DNA of 64,000 nt from Candidatus Sulfotelmatobacter sp. (GCA_035504415.1 DATJRY010000014.1:45147-109146), one strand, 5' to 3'; counted from the stretch's first letter, positions 40,262 through 49,526 are shown. Program-made: numbers and translations. Notes: generated by a model from the letters alone, not told the origin.

Positions 40262-41649
40262 AAACCCGAGTCATGCGGCTCATCGCTCCGACGATCGCCG
40301 CACTGGGCCTCTTCGCGACCAGCGCGGCGGCCGATACGCCGGCGGTGAACCCCGTCGACGTCAGACTGCGCGTCGTCTTTTTGCCGTACGGCACGGCGAG
40401 CGATACGTCTGCGACGACCCAGGCCATTCGGACGGGCATCACCAAGCTGGTGGATTCGATCAACCAGCAGAATCCGCTCTACAACGCCTGCAACCAGGCA
40501 CCGGGAGCGGCGGTCGACGGTGCCGCGTGCGACGCGACGCAGGCGAACCTGATCGTCACCACGGCGTGGCAGAGCGGTGCAGCCGGCGCGTCGATCACCC
40601 TGAGCCCGGTCGATCTTCCCGACCATCAATCGTTCGCGCCGGTCGTCCTGACCGTTACGCCCGGCACCGACGATCCCGGCGACGCGAACGCCATCGCCGC
40701 CGCGCTTCAGCTCAATGCCACGCAGATCCAAGCGCTGCTAGGCACGCCGACGATCGCCAACGGCCTGCTCTCGACGGCGGCGTACCAGCCGTACGTGCAA
40801 CTCGTGCCCGACGTGGGCTCGAGCCAGGCGACCCACGTCGACCTGCTTCAGAACTTGCTCGCGCGCCGCGGCATCGCGTCGGTGGCCTCGCAGTTCAACG
40901 CCGGCACGGTGACCTCGGGAAAGGTCAGCGCGCAGACGATCTGCGGGCTGGGACAGCGTTATCTGGTGTACTCCTACGCCGAGCGTACCGAAGACCGCAT
41001 CCTCTCCCTCAACACGCGCGTCGAGACGCGAATGACCGGGCACCTGTACGATTGTCCGACCCGGACGGACCTGCCGTTCGGCAACGACACGCACACCTTC
41101 GCGACCAACACCGCGCTCTCGTTCGGCCCGTTCATCAACTTGCTGGCGGTGCTGTTTCTCTCGAAGACGGGATCGTGGACGTACACCGCCGCGGCCGGCG
41201 GCCTGGCGTCCAAGATCGTCGATCAGACACCGGCCCAGATCGAAGACCATACCGTCGAGATCACGATGCAGCAATTCGTCGACCATTTCTGCGACAAGCT
41301 GCACGACTTGCCGACGCTGGCCCCCGCGACGATCGCTACGCCGGTGCCGATGGTGACGGCGACCCCGACGCCGAGCCCGACACCCACGCCGCCGCCGCCG
41401 GGATCGGCGAAATCGTACCGCGTTTTGACCTCCAATGTTCAGCCGCAAAACCAGACTACCGGAGCGGGTGCGACCACAGCGGGGAGCGGCGCTTCGACCG
41501 CAACCGCGTCGGCGGCGCAGTCGCTCGACATCGGGCAATTCACCGCGACGACGCCGCCCCCGCTCAAGTGCGGAAAGCCGATCTACGAAGATCCGCCGCC
41601 GATTCCGGCCGACGCGCCGCTGTTCACCCGCCGCGATACGCGTTCGTAA
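40258..41649 (+). CDS. secreted protein of unknown function with Pro/Thr linker
   Basis: This 463-residue protein begins with a clear Sec signal peptide (MKTRVMRLIAPTIAALGLFA then TSAAA, cleavage near residue 25). The mature part has several cysteines that may form disulfides (YNACNQAPG, GAACDATQ, SAQTICGLG, GHLYDCPTR, DHFCDKLHD), a hydrophobic segment near 283-302 (FGPFINLLAVLFL), and a Thr/Pro linker near 365-382 (TPTPSPTPTPPPP) before a low-complexity C-terminus. I do not recognise the family. Its ATG overlaps the peptidase stop. Its 3' end overlaps the convergent DUF2079 gene by 67 bp. Confidence 0.75.
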   Translation: MKTRVMRLIAPTIAALGLFATSAAADTPAVNPVDVRLRVVFLPYGTASDTSATTQAIRTGITKLVDSINQQNPLYNACNQAPGAAVDGAACDATQANLIVTTAWQSGAAGASITLSPVDLPDHQSFAPVVLTVTPGTDDPGDANAIAAALQLNATQIQALLGTPTIANGLLSTAAYQPYVQLVPDVGSSQATHVDLLQNLLARRGIASVASQFNAGTVTSGKVSAQTICGLGQRYLVYSYAERTEDRILSLNTRVETRMTGHLYDCPTRTDLPFGNDTHTFATNTALSFGPFINLLAVLFLSKTGSWTYTAAAGGLASKIVDQTPAQIEDHTVEITMQQFVDHFCDKLHDLPTLAPATIATPVPMVTATPTPSPTPTPPPPGSAKSYRVLTSNVQPQNQTTGAGATTAGSGASTATASAAQSLDIGQFTATTPPPLKCGKPIYEDPPPIPADAPLFTRRDTRS

Positions 41650-42995
41650 GCGGTGACGTTTCCAGCGCGACACAGCTGCCGATAGGTTCCGTTCAGCACC
41701 AGTGCTTGGACCTTCGGCAGCACGTTGTCGTGGAAGTCTTGGTTCGGGTAGTCGCTCGCGACGACCAGATACTGCACGTCGAGCGCTTGCGGGTCCTCGC
41801 CCAGAACGGTCACGTGCGGTCGGCGCGCGGCGGTCGCGGCGTACCATTCGTCGTGCGTCGCCAGCGTCGCGTCGGGCGGGACGCAGGCCAGCGCGGTGCG
41901 CGCGTCGCCGAGCGCGTGGTACGAGGGCCGCAGATAGTGGAGCGGGTGCAGCGGGCTGAAGAAGACCAGCACCAGCGCCGAGAGGACGAACGCGACGCTC
42001 GTCCAGCGCCGCGGGACGCGCAGGCTCGCGATCCCGGCGGCGAACGCGATCAGCAGCCACGGGATCCACAGCGCCGCGTAGTGCATGCCCATCCGCCATA
42101 CCAGGCCGCTGTTCGCCAGCAGCACGATCGCGAAGCCGGGGAGGCACAGCGCGATCAGCCGCGAGCGCAGCGGCACCAGCGCGAGCGGAACGAACGCTTC
42201 GAGCAGATACGTCAGGCGCCCGACCGTGAAGATCGCCGCCGCGAACGCCAGCGGGTGGGTGAACGGCGCGAGCACCAGCGCGGCCGGACCGTGCGCGAAC
42301 GGATACTCGTAGAAGTGCGAAGGCGGCCAGGGTCCGACGCGCGGCAGCACCGCGAAGACGTAGACCGCGTCGGAGGCCAGCGCCGCCGCCGCCGACCCGA
42401 AGCCGGCCAGCGCCCAACCACGGTCGCGCCGGACCAGGCCCGCGATGCCGACCCCGGCGCCGATCAGGGCCAGCTCGAGGCAGACGTCCTCGCGCAAGAG
42501 CACCAGCAGCGCCGCGGCCGCGGTCAGCCAACCCCACGCGCGGCGCTCGAGCGCCAGCCACCAGCCCAGCGCCAGCGGCGAGAGCAGTCCCAGGTCACGG
42601 AACTCGCCGAACCCGACCGCCACCAGCGGCGGATAGACGAGGGCGACCGCGCCGATCCGATCGGCGATCCCGCCCGCGATCCCGCGGGCCCGGGCCAGCG
42701 CCGCCAGCAGCGGCGCGCACGCGACCGTCGCCAGCGCCAAGATGGCCTGCAGCACCCAGAGCGAGTGGGTGGCCGCCAGGAACGGCCACAGCAGCGCTAG
42801 AGCCGGCGACCAGTGGAAGCGGAAGTGGGTGCCCTGCTCGATCCCGTCCCGCATCCCGCCGAACGCGTCGAGGATGATCTGCACGAAGGTCCCGGTATCG
42901 GCTCCGTAGCTCCAGTCGGCGGCCCGGACGGCGGCCAGGGCGGCCAGGACGATGAAGGCGACGACGGTCCAGGCGAGCAGGCGGCGGGAGGGCAC
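41583..42995 (-). CDS. DUF2079 multi-spanning membrane protein
   Basis: This roughly 470-residue protein has about 10-12 hydrophobic segments and the DUF2079 look: DTGTFVQIILDAFGGMRDGI and HFRFHWSPALALLWPFLAA early, GFGEFRDLGLLSPLALGWW, then REDVCLELALIGAG, resembling GT-C glycosyltransferase membrane cores. The C-terminal 120 residues are soluble (VPPDATLATHDEWYAATAAR). GTG 42995 is my choice; a longer reading to 43193 runs through the rpsK promoter and leader and lacks family similarity. Function is unknown; a lipid-linked sugar transferase is possible. Confidence 0.78.
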   Translation of the reverse strand: MPSRRLLAWTVVAFIVLAALAAVRAADWSYGADTGTFVQIILDAFGGMRDGIEQGTHFRFHWSPALALLWPFLAATHSLWVLQAILALATVACAPLLAALARARGIAGGIADRIGAVALVYPPLVAVGFGEFRDLGLLSPLALGWWLALERRAWGWLTAAAALLVLLREDVCLELALIGAGVGIAGLVRRDRGWALAGFGSAAAALASDAVYVFAVLPRVGPWPPSHFYEYPFAHGPAALVLAPFTHPLAFAAAIFTVGRLTYLLEAFVPLALVPLRSRLIALCLPGFAIVLLANSGLVWRMGMHYAALWIPWLLIAFAAGIASLRVPRRWTSVAFVLSALVLVFFSPLHPLHYLRPSYHALGDARTALACVPPDATLATHDEWYAATAARRPHVTVLGEDPQALDVQYLVVASDYPNQDFHDNVLPKVQALVLNGTYRQLCRAGNVTAYERVSRRVNSGASAGIGGGSS

Positions 42996-43014
42996 GGCGG
43001 CGAGGGTTCTCGCC

Positions 43015-43210
43015 TTGCGTGGGACCTCCGCCTGTGGTAAAGTAAGCCGTTGTGTCTGCCCGCGGACATGACGCGCGTTCGCGCGCTCCACCGCTCTCGC
43101 CGTGCGGTCGGACAAGAGGTCGAACGATGGGCAGGTTGCCCGCGTGTCGGTCGAGGCGACGACACCCGGCCGTTCGCCGGGCAGGAAAAGCACCCAGAGC
43201 GAGTTTTCTT
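43015..43210 (+). promoter_or_regulatory. promoter and leader of rpsK-rpsD-rpoA-rplQ
   Basis: TTGCGT (43015-43020), a 17-bp spacer ending GG, and TAAAGT (43038-43043) give the same layout as the other ribosomal promoters, with a weaker -35. The leader of about 160 nt contains a 6-bp hairpin CCCGGC/GCCGGG (43165-43170 with 43176-43181). It could host S4 or S11 autoregulation, but nothing recognisable supports that. Confidence 0.6.
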
Positions 43211-43606
43211 TTGGCCGCCAAGAAGCAAACCAAGACGCGCAAGAAGCGCGAGTTCAAGAACGTCGGCGCGGGCGTCGCGCACATCCACTCCTCGTTCAAC
43301 AACACGATCGTCACGATCACGGACAACACCGGGTCGACGATCGCCTGGGCGAGCGCAGGCAACCTCGGGTTCAAGGGCTCGAAGAAGTCGACGCCGTTCG
43401 CCGCGCAGATGGCCGCCGAGGCCGTCGCGCGCAAGGCGATGGAGCATGGGATGAAGACCGCCGAGGTCTACGTCAAGGGACCGGGCGCCGGCCGCGAGGC
43501 CGCGATCCGTTCGCTCCAGGCTGCCGGCCTCGAAATCACGCTCATCAAAGACGTCACGCCCATCCCGCACAACGGTTGCCGCCCGCCGAAGCGGCGGCGC
43601 GTGTAG
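43211..43606 (+). CDS. rpsK: 30S ribosomal protein S11
   Basis: S11 (131 residues) lies on the 30S platform. [40 protein letters not shown] and the C-terminal [18 protein letters not shown] are diagnostic. The TTG at 43211 gives [12 protein letters not shown], the typical start; the frame is open further upstream but has no family match there. It opens the second half of a split alpha operon. Confidence 0.97.
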   Translation: MAAKKQTKTRKKREFKNVGAGVAHIHSSFNNTIVTITDNTGSTIAWASAGNLGFKGSKKSTPFAAQMAAEAVARKAMEHGMKTAEVYVKGPGAGREAAIRSLQAAGLEITLIKDVTPIPHNGCRPPKRRRV

Positions 43607-43625
43607 GGGAGTAGAGTAGAAAAAA

Positions 43626-44285
43626 ATGGCCCGCTACACCCAACCCGTGTGCCGCCTGTGCCGTCGCGAGACCGCGACGTCCAAGACCGGCGAGAAGATC
43701 AAGCTCTTCCTTAAGGGCGACCGCTGCCTGTCCAAGAAGTGCGCCGTCGAGCGCCGCGGCACGGCCCCCGGTCAGAAGACGCAGAACACCAAGACCCGCG
43801 CGAAGGTCTCGGAGTACGGCCGCCAGCTGCGTGAGAAGCAGAAGATGCGCCGCTACTACGGCGTGCTCGAGACGCAGTTCCAGAACTACTTCCGCGAAGC
43901 GCAGCGCGTGAAGGGTCAGACCGGCGCGACGTTCCTGCAGCTGCTCGAGCGGCGCTTGGACAACGTCGTCTACCGTCTGAACCTGGCCCTGAGCCGCGCG
44001 CAGGCGCGCCAGCTGGTCACGCACCGCCACTTTATGGTCAACGGCCGCCGCGTCAACATCCCCTCGTACATCCTCAAGGCCGGCGACGTGATCTCGATCG
44101 CCGAGGGTTCGAAGAGCTCGGACCTGTTCGCGCAGCTGGTCGAGACCGCCAAGGCGCGCCGCCATCCCGATTGGCTCGAGTTCTCGGAGACCGACAACAC
44201 CGCCAAGGTGCTGGCGCTCCCCAGCCGCGAGCAGATCGACACCCCGGTCGACGAGCAGCTGATCGTCGAATACTACTCGCGCTAA
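43626..44285 (+). CDS. rpsD: 30S ribosomal protein S4, zinc-binding form
   Basis: S4 (219 residues) nucleates 30S assembly. The N-terminus has four cysteines, in CRLC and in DRCLSKKC, consistent with a zinc site (the C-plus type). The S4 RNA-binding domain is at about 106-165 ([40 protein letters not shown]). GGGGAG and an A run precede the ATG. It lies 19 bp after rpsK and 89 bp before rpoA. Confidence 0.98.
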   Translation: MARYTQPVCRLCRRETATSKTGEKIKLFLKGDRCLSKKCAVERRGTAPGQKTQNTKTRAKVSEYGRQLREKQKMRRYYGVLETQFQNYFREAQRVKGQTGATFLQLLERRLDNVVYRLNLALSRAQARQLVTHRHFMVNGRRVNIPSYILKAGDVISIAEGSKSSDLFAQLVETAKARRHPDWLEFSETDNTAKVLALPSREQIDTPVDEQLIVEYYSR

Positions 44286-44374
44286 CCCGCAACCACCACC
44301 GCCGCTAGACGTCCGATCGTCTCGGGGACCCGAGGCGGATAACGCAAGCGGAGAAAGACCACACCACCACCATC

Positions 44375-45301
44375 ATGACCGTCCTCGAAGCGCCGGCCGG
44401 CGCGCAGATCGAAGTTCGCGAGCGTCGCGAGAACTACGCCAAGTTCGTCATCGAGCCGCTGGAGCGCGGCTTCGGGATCACCATGGGCAACGCGCTGCGT
44501 CGCGTCCTGCTCTCGTCGATCCCCGGAGCCGCCGTCACCTACGTCAAGATCGACGGCGTGCTGCACGAGTTCTCGACCATCAGCGGCGTCGTCGAAGACA
44601 CCGTCGACCTGCTCCTGAACCTCAAGGGACTCCCGCTCAAGCTCAACACCGACGATCCGAAGGTGCTCTCGCTCAACGTGAGCGGCGCGCGTGAAGTGAC
44701 GGCGGGCGACATCGCTCCCGACGCCGACGTCGAGATCCTCCAGCCGAACTACCACATCGCGACGCTGTCCAAGAAGGACGCCAAGCTCTCGATGGAGATC
44801 GGCGTGGAGAAGTCGCGCGGCTACGTCACCTCGGACCGTCAGCGCAACATCGAGCACATGATCGGGCTCATCCCGATGGACTCGATCTTCTCGCCGATCC
44901 GCAAGGTCAACTTCACCGTCGACGACACCCGCGTCGGCCAGTCGGTCGACTTCGACCGGCTGACCATCGAGATCGAGACCAACGGCTCGATCACGCCCGA
45001 CGACGCGCTCTCGGAAGCGGCCGAGATCCTGACCGACCAGCTGCACCTGTTCATCGGCTTCTCGACCGAAGAGAAGCCCGTCTCGGCGGCGCCCGCCAGC
45101 GAGTGGGACGTCCCGGTCGAGACGCTCAACCTCTCGGTGCGCTCGTTCAACTGCCTCAAGCGGGCCGGCATCTCGAAGGTCTCCGAGCTGCTGGACATGA
45201 CGGAAGACGAGATCATCAAGATGCGCAACTTCGGCAAGAAGTCGCTCGACGAGATCAAGCAGGTTCTCGAAGAGCGCGGCCTCTCGCTCCGCCAGGCGTG
45301 A
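44375..45301 (+). CDS. rpoA: RNA polymerase alpha subunit
   Basis: RpoA (308 residues) dimerises to scaffold RNA polymerase. The N-terminal domain has FVIEPLERGFGITMGNALRR and VLLSSIPGAAVTYVKIDGVL; the C-terminal domain (about 242-308) has LNLSVRSFNCLKRAGISKVS and FGKKSLDEIKQVLEERGLSL, the UP-element and activator contact surface. The 89-bp gap upstream contains a small hairpin (44321-44334), and the only purine-rich Shine-Dalgarno-like run (44350-44357) is 17 nt from ATG, unusually far. Confidence 0.98.
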   Translation: MTVLEAPAGAQIEVRERRENYAKFVIEPLERGFGITMGNALRRVLLSSIPGAAVTYVKIDGVLHEFSTISGVVEDTVDLLLNLKGLPLKLNTDDPKVLSLNVSGAREVTAGDIAPDADVEILQPNYHIATLSKKDAKLSMEIGVEKSRGYVTSDRQRNIEHMIGLIPMDSIFSPIRKVNFTVDDTRVGQSVDFDRLTIEIETNGSITPDDALSEAAEILTDQLHLFIGFSTEEKPVSAAPASEWDVPVETLNLSVRSFNCLKRAGISKVSELLDMTEDEIIKMRNFGKKSLDEIKQVLEERGLSLRQA

Positions 45302-45326
45302 TCATCAGGAACTCTTAGAGGAAACC

Positions 45327-45680
45327 ATGCCGCACCAAGTCGCCAACAAACGCCTCTCGCGCACCGACGGCCACCGCAAGGCGCTGCTCCGCAACCTCGC
45401 GACGTCGTTCTTCAAGCACGAGAAGATCGAGACGACCTCGACCAAGGCCAAGGAGATCTCGAAGGTCGTCGACCGCCTGATCACCCAGGCGCGCCGTGGC
45501 GATCTGCACTCGCGGCGCCTGGTCGCGTCGTACCTGACCGAAGAGCCGGTCGCGAAGAAGCTGTTCGAGCAGATCGCGCCGGCCCTCAAGGACCGGACCG
45601 GCGGCTACACGCGGATCACCAAGACCCGCGTGCGCCCCGGCGACGCGGCCGAGCTCTCGTTGTTGGAGCTGGTCAAGTAG
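45327..45680 (+). CDS. rplQ: 50S ribosomal protein L17
   Basis: L17 (117 residues) lies at the exit tunnel. MPHQVANKRLSRTDGHRKAL, NLATSFFKHEKIETTSTKAK and GGYTRITKTRVRPGDAAELS are diagnostic. It closes the ribosomal cluster. No terminator with a T run is visible before trpE, 71 bp downstream, so read-through into trp is possible. Confidence 0.98.
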   Translation: MPHQVANKRLSRTDGHRKALLRNLATSFFKHEKIETTSTKAKEISKVVDRLITQARRGDLHSRRLVASYLTEEPVAKKLFEQIAPALKDRTGGYTRITKTRVRPGDAAELSLLELVK

Positions 45681-45751
45681 CAGGTCGTTCGTAGCGGAGG
45701 CTCCGGTGCAACGCCGGGGCCCCGCCGAGCGGTCACACCAGCTACTACCGT

Positions 45752-47119
45752 ATGCTTACGACCTCGGACGACCCCCTCAGTCTGACCTCCGTCACGCGAT
45801 CGTTCATCGCGGACAGCATCACGCCGATCTCCGCGTACCTCGCCCTGGCCCAGCCGGGGCGTTCGTGTTTGCTGGAGTCGGTCGAGGGGACGGAGCGGAT
45901 CAGCCGCTTCTCGTTCATCGGGCTCGACTATCTCGACGTCCTGAGCGTGGACCGCGACGCGGCCATGCTCGACCGCATCCGCACGATGATCGGCCGGTAC
46001 CGTCTCGATCGCACCGACCTGCCGTTCCCGGGCGGCGCGGTCTGGGCGTTCACCTACGACGCCGCGCGCGTGCTCGAACCGATCGGCGAGGCGCCGCCGC
46101 CCGACGTGCGCTTCGGCGACGCGCTGGTGCTCATCCCCGGCACCTGGGTCGTCTTCGATCACTTCACGCACCGCGTCTCGCTGATCGGCCTGTGCGCCGA
46201 GGCGGACCGCGCGTCGGTCGAAGCCCGGCTCGACGCGTACGTCGCGCGGCTGCTCGACCAGCGGCCGACGATTCCCGGCGCGGTACGAGCCGACGGTCCG
46301 GTGACGGCCTCGATGGACGAGCCGACCTTTCTGGCGCGCGTCGCGCAGGCGAAGGAGTTCATCCGCGAGGGTGAGGCCTACCAGCTGCAGGTGGGAATCC
46401 GCTTCTCGTGCCCGCTGGCGGGGACGGCGTTCGACTTCTACCGGCAGATTCGCGCCCGCAACCCCTCGCCGTACATGTTCTTCATCGAGCACGACGGACG
46501 CGCGGTGTTCGGCGCCTCACCGGAATTTCTGGTCCGGCTCGACGGGCGCGACGCGCGCATCCGGCCGCTGGCCGGGACGCGGCCGCGCGGCGCCGACGAG
46601 GCGAGCGACCAGCGCATCGCCGACGAGCTGCTCGAAGACCCCAAAGAGCGGGCCGAGCACGTCATGCTGGTCGACCTGGCGCGCAACGACTTGGGTGCGG
46701 TCTGCGCGACCGGCACCGTCCACGTCGACGAGCTGATGGTCATCGAGCGCTACTCGCACGTCATGCACATCGTCTCCAACGTCGTCGGCGAGCTGCGCCG
46801 CGACAAGGACGCGCTCGACCTGTTCGCGGCCTCGTTCCCGGCCGGCACGGTCACCGGCGCGCCGAAGATTCGCGCCATGCAGCTGATCGACCAGCTCGAG
46901 CCGGTCGCGCGCGGCTTCTACGCGGGCAGCGTAGGCCACATCGACTTCGACGGCGACATGGACTCGTGCATCGTGCTGCGCTCGGTGGCGGTCGCCAACG
47001 GACGGGCCTACTGGCAGGCCTCGGCCGGGATCGTCACCGACAGCAACCCGCAGGCCGAGTACGCCGAGGTCCACCACAAGACCGGCATCGTCCGCGCCGT
47101 CTTGGGCATCGCGCCATGA
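45752..47119 (+). CDS. trpE: anthranilate synthase component I
   Basis: TrpE (455 residues, somewhat shorter than the common 490-520) makes anthranilate from chorismate. The N-terminal region holds LLESVEGTERISRFSFIG, the tryptophan-feedback site motif (LLES). The chorismate-binding domain has EFIREGEAYQLQVGIRFSC, PSPYMFFIEHDGRAVFGASPE, GTRPRGADEASDQ and SFPAGTVTGAPKIRAMQLID. The 71-nt leader has an 8-bp GC hairpin (about 45703-45725) but no Trp-rich peptide or T run. It overlaps trpG by 4 bp. Confidence 0.96.
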   Translation: MLTTSDDPLSLTSVTRSFIADSITPISAYLALAQPGRSCLLESVEGTERISRFSFIGLDYLDVLSVDRDAAMLDRIRTMIGRYRLDRTDLPFPGGAVWAFTYDAARVLEPIGEAPPPDVRFGDALVLIPGTWVVFDHFTHRVSLIGLCAEADRASVEARLDAYVARLLDQRPTIPGAVRADGPVTASMDEPTFLARVAQAKEFIREGEAYQLQVGIRFSCPLAGTAFDFYRQIRARNPSPYMFFIEHDGRAVFGASPEFLVRLDGRDARIRPLAGTRPRGADEASDQRIADELLEDPKERAEHVMLVDLARNDLGAVCATGTVHVDELMVIERYSHVMHIVSNVVGELRRDKDALDLFAASFPAGTVTGAPKIRAMQLIDQLEPVARGFYAGSVGHIDFDGDMDSCIVLRSVAVANGRAYWQASAGIVTDSNPQAEYAEVHHKTGIVRAVLGIAP

Positions 47120-47712
47120 CCAAGATACTACTCATCGACAACTACGACTCGTTCAGCTGGAACCTGGCGCATCTGTTCGGCGGGTTGGCCGGCGTCGAGG
47201 TCGAGGTGATCCGCAACGACGATCCGCGGTTGGACGACGGCGTCACCGCGCGCTACGACGGCGTCGTGATCGGACCGGGCCCGGGGCGCCCGGCCGACGC
47301 GGGACGGACGCCGGCGATCGTGCGCGAGGCGGCGCGCGAGGCGCGTCCGCTGTTCGGCGTGTGCCTCGGACTGCAGGCGATCGGCGAAGCGTTCGGCGGA
47401 CGAGTGGTGCACGCGCCGCGACAGATGCACGGCAAGGTCTCCGAGATCACCCATGACGGGCGCGGCGTGTTCGCCGGGCTGCCCTCGCCGTTCAGCGCGA
47501 CGCGGTATCACTCGCTGGTCGTCGACCACGACGGCTTTCCGGCGGTCTTGCGCGCCAACGCCGTCAGCGAGGACGCCGTGATCCAGGGGCTCGAGCACCG
47601 CGAGCTGCCGATTGCGGCGGTGCAGTTCCACCCCGAATCGGTCCTGACGGTGCAGGGCCGCGCTCTAGCGGAGAACGTCGTGCGCACGATGCGCGCGCGC
47701 CAGCTCGCGTGA
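47116..47712 (+). CDS. trpG: anthranilate synthase component II, glutamine amidotransferase
   Basis: TrpG (198 residues) supplies ammonia to TrpE. The class I amidotransferase triad is visible: the nucleophile Cys in FGVCLGLQAIGEAFGG, and the His and Glu in AVQFHPESVLT. LLIDNYDSFSWNLAHLFG is the canonical start. ATG at 47116 overlaps trpE and its end overlaps trpD (GTGA). The same family serves folate synthesis as PabA, but location favours tryptophan. Confidence 0.95.
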   Translation: MTKILLIDNYDSFSWNLAHLFGGLAGVEVEVIRNDDPRLDDGVTARYDGVVIGPGPGRPADAGRTPAIVREAAREARPLFGVCLGLQAIGEAFGGRVVHAPRQMHGKVSEITHDGRGVFAGLPSPFSATRYHSLVVDHDGFPAVLRANAVSEDAVIQGLEHRELPIAAVQFHPESVLTVQGRALAENVVRTMRARQLA

Positions 47713-48731
47713 GCGACTATCCCGCGCTGCTGCGCCGCCTGATCGCCGGCGAAGACCTGAGCGCGGCCGAGATGGCCGAGACGGTCGGCGGCATCATGGA
47801 CGAGACGATCTCGTCGGTGCGCGCCGCCGCGCTGCTGGCCGCGCTGGCCGCCAAGGGCGAGACGGTCGACGAAGTGGTCGGCGCGGCGCGCGCGATGCGC
47901 GCGCGCAGCATGCGGGTCGAGCACGGCTTGCCGTACGTGCTCGACATCGTCGGGACCGGCGGCGACGGCGCGCACACGATCAACATCTCGACCACGGCCG
48001 CCTTCGTGGTCGCCGGCTGCGGCGTTCCCGTCGCCAAGCACGGGAACCGGGCGGCGTCGAGCCTGTGCGGCAGCGCCGACGTCCTCGAAGCGTTGGGCGT
48101 GCGTCTCAACCGCAGCCCGCAGCAGACGGCACTTGCGCTGCGCGAGGACGGAATCGCGTTCTTGTTCGCGCAGCACCACCATCCGGCGATGCGCGCGGTC
48201 GCGCCGGTGCGACGCGAGTTGGGCGTGCGCACGGTCTTCAACGTGCTCGGGCCACTCACCAACCCCGCCGGCGCGCAGCGCCAGGTGGTCGGCGTCGCGC
48301 GCGCCGAGCACGTCGAGCTGATCGCCGACGCGCTGCGGGCGCTGGGCGCGCAAGCGGCCGCGGTGATCCACGGGGAGGACGGGCTCGACGAGATCTCCGG
48401 CGAGGCGCCGACGACGGTCGTCCAGTTCGACCGCAACGGCCAGCGCCGCTGGACGCTCGACCCCGGCCGCCACGGCGTCCACACCCCGCGCGCCGCGATC
48501 ATCGGCGGCGACGCGCGCACCAACGCCGCCGCGCTGGTGGCGATCCTCGAGGGCGAGCGCAGCGCTCGCGCCGACCTGGTGGTCCTCAACGCCGCGCTCG
48601 CGCTCGTCGTCGCGGGCGAGGCGATCGACATCGACGACGGGATGGTGCGCGCACGCACGGCCATCGAACGAGGCCGCGCCCGCGCGGCGCTGGACGCGCT
48701 GCGCCGGGAGCGCGAGACGGAGTTGGTATGA
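47709..48731 (+). CDS. trpD: anthranilate phosphoribosyltransferase
   Basis: TrpD (340 residues) attaches phosphoribose to anthranilate. The PRPP site is DIVGTGGDGAHTINISTTAA, followed by KHGNRAASSLCGSADVLEAL and the anthranilate-side VRRELGVRTVFNVLGPLTNP. The start is GTG 47709 in the trpG stop. It overlaps trpC by 4 bp. Confidence 0.97.
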   Translation: MSDYPALLRRLIAGEDLSAAEMAETVGGIMDETISSVRAAALLAALAAKGETVDEVVGAARAMRARSMRVEHGLPYVLDIVGTGGDGAHTINISTTAAFVVAGCGVPVAKHGNRAASSLCGSADVLEALGVRLNRSPQQTALALREDGIAFLFAQHHHPAMRAVAPVRRELGVRTVFNVLGPLTNPAGAQRQVVGVARAEHVELIADALRALGAQAAAVIHGEDGLDEISGEAPTTVVQFDRNGQRRWTLDPGRHGVHTPRAAIIGGDARTNAAALVAILEGERSARADLVVLNAALALVVAGEAIDIDDGMVRARTAIERGRARAALDALRRERETELV

Positions 48732-49525
48732 CCGACATGCTGGAGAAGCTCTACGCCGCCAAGGAGGTCGCGCGCGCGGCCGACGAGGCCCGCGAGCCGA
48801 TGGGCATCCTGCGCGAGCGCGCGCAGAACCGCCTGCGCGAGCGGCGTCCGTTCCGCGCCGCCTTGGCGAGCGCGAGCGGTCCGGCCATCATCGCCGAGAT
48901 CAAGCGCGCCTCGCCGTCGGTCGGGATCATCGTGCCCAAGCTGGACCCGGCGCAGATCGCGCGCACCTACGCGCAGGCCGGCGCCGACGCGATCAGCGTG
49001 CTGACCGAGGCGGACCACTTCTTGGGCGACTTGAGCTACCTCGACGTGGCCCGCGACGCGGCGCCGCTGCCGATCCTGCGCAAGGACTTTCTCTCCACCC
49101 GCTACGACGTCGCGCAGTCGGCGGCGTACGGTGCCGACGCGTTCTTGGCGATCGTGGCCGGGCTGAGCGACGAGGTGCTCCACGAGCTGTTCGACGAGGC
49201 CAAGCGCTGGGATCTCGACGTGCTGGTCGAGGTGCACACCGACGCCGAGCTGGCGCGGGCGCTGGCCGCCGGTGCGACGCTGCTCGGGATCAACAACCGC
49301 AACCTGCGCACCTTCGAGACCGACCTGGCCGTCACCGAGGAGCTGCTGCCGCTGGTGCCGCGCGGCACCGTCGTCATCAGCGAGAGCGGCGTGCGCTCGC
49401 AGAAGGACGTACGCCGTCTGGTCGAGCACGGCGCGCGCGGCGTGCTGGTCGGCGAGTCGCTGATGCGCGCCGAGGACAAAGCCGACGCCATCCGTGCCCT
49501 CAAGGGAGCGGCGGTCCCGGCCTGA
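48728..49525 (+). CDS. trpC: indole-3-glycerol phosphate synthase
   Basis: TrpC (265 residues) closes the indole ring. Active-site elements are AIIAEIKRASPSVGIIVP (catalytic Lys), LTEADHFLGDLSYL, PILRKDFLSTRYDVAQSAAY, LLGINNRNLRTFETDL and VISESGVRSQKDVRRL. It overlaps trpD by 4 bp; trpF starts 1 bp after its stop codon. Confidence 0.97.
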   Translation: MTDMLEKLYAAKEVARAADEAREPMGILRERAQNRLRERRPFRAALASASGPAIIAEIKRASPSVGIIVPKLDPAQIARTYAQAGADAISVLTEADHFLGDLSYLDVARDAAPLPILRKDFLSTRYDVAQSAAYGADAFLAIVAGLSDEVLHELFDEAKRWDLDVLVEVHTDAELARALAAGATLLGINNRNLRTFETDLAVTEELLPLVPRGTVVISESGVRSQKDVRRLVEHGARGVLVGESLMRAEDKADAIRALKGAAVPA

Positions 49526-49526
49526 C

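Noticed and set aside
40203..42800. 865-codon plus-strand ORF across the secreted protein and DUF2079 gene
   Set aside because: It crosses a gene boundary out of frame with both neighbours and reads as Arg/Gln-rich noise.
42996..43193. N-terminal extension of the DUF2079 protein
   Set aside because: It would overlap the rpsK promoter and leader, is polar and low in family similarity, and a GTG at 42995 directly precedes the first membrane segment.
45700..45730. trp attenuator hairpin before trpE
   Set aside because: The 8-bp stem has no T run, no competing stem and no Trp-codon leader peptide.
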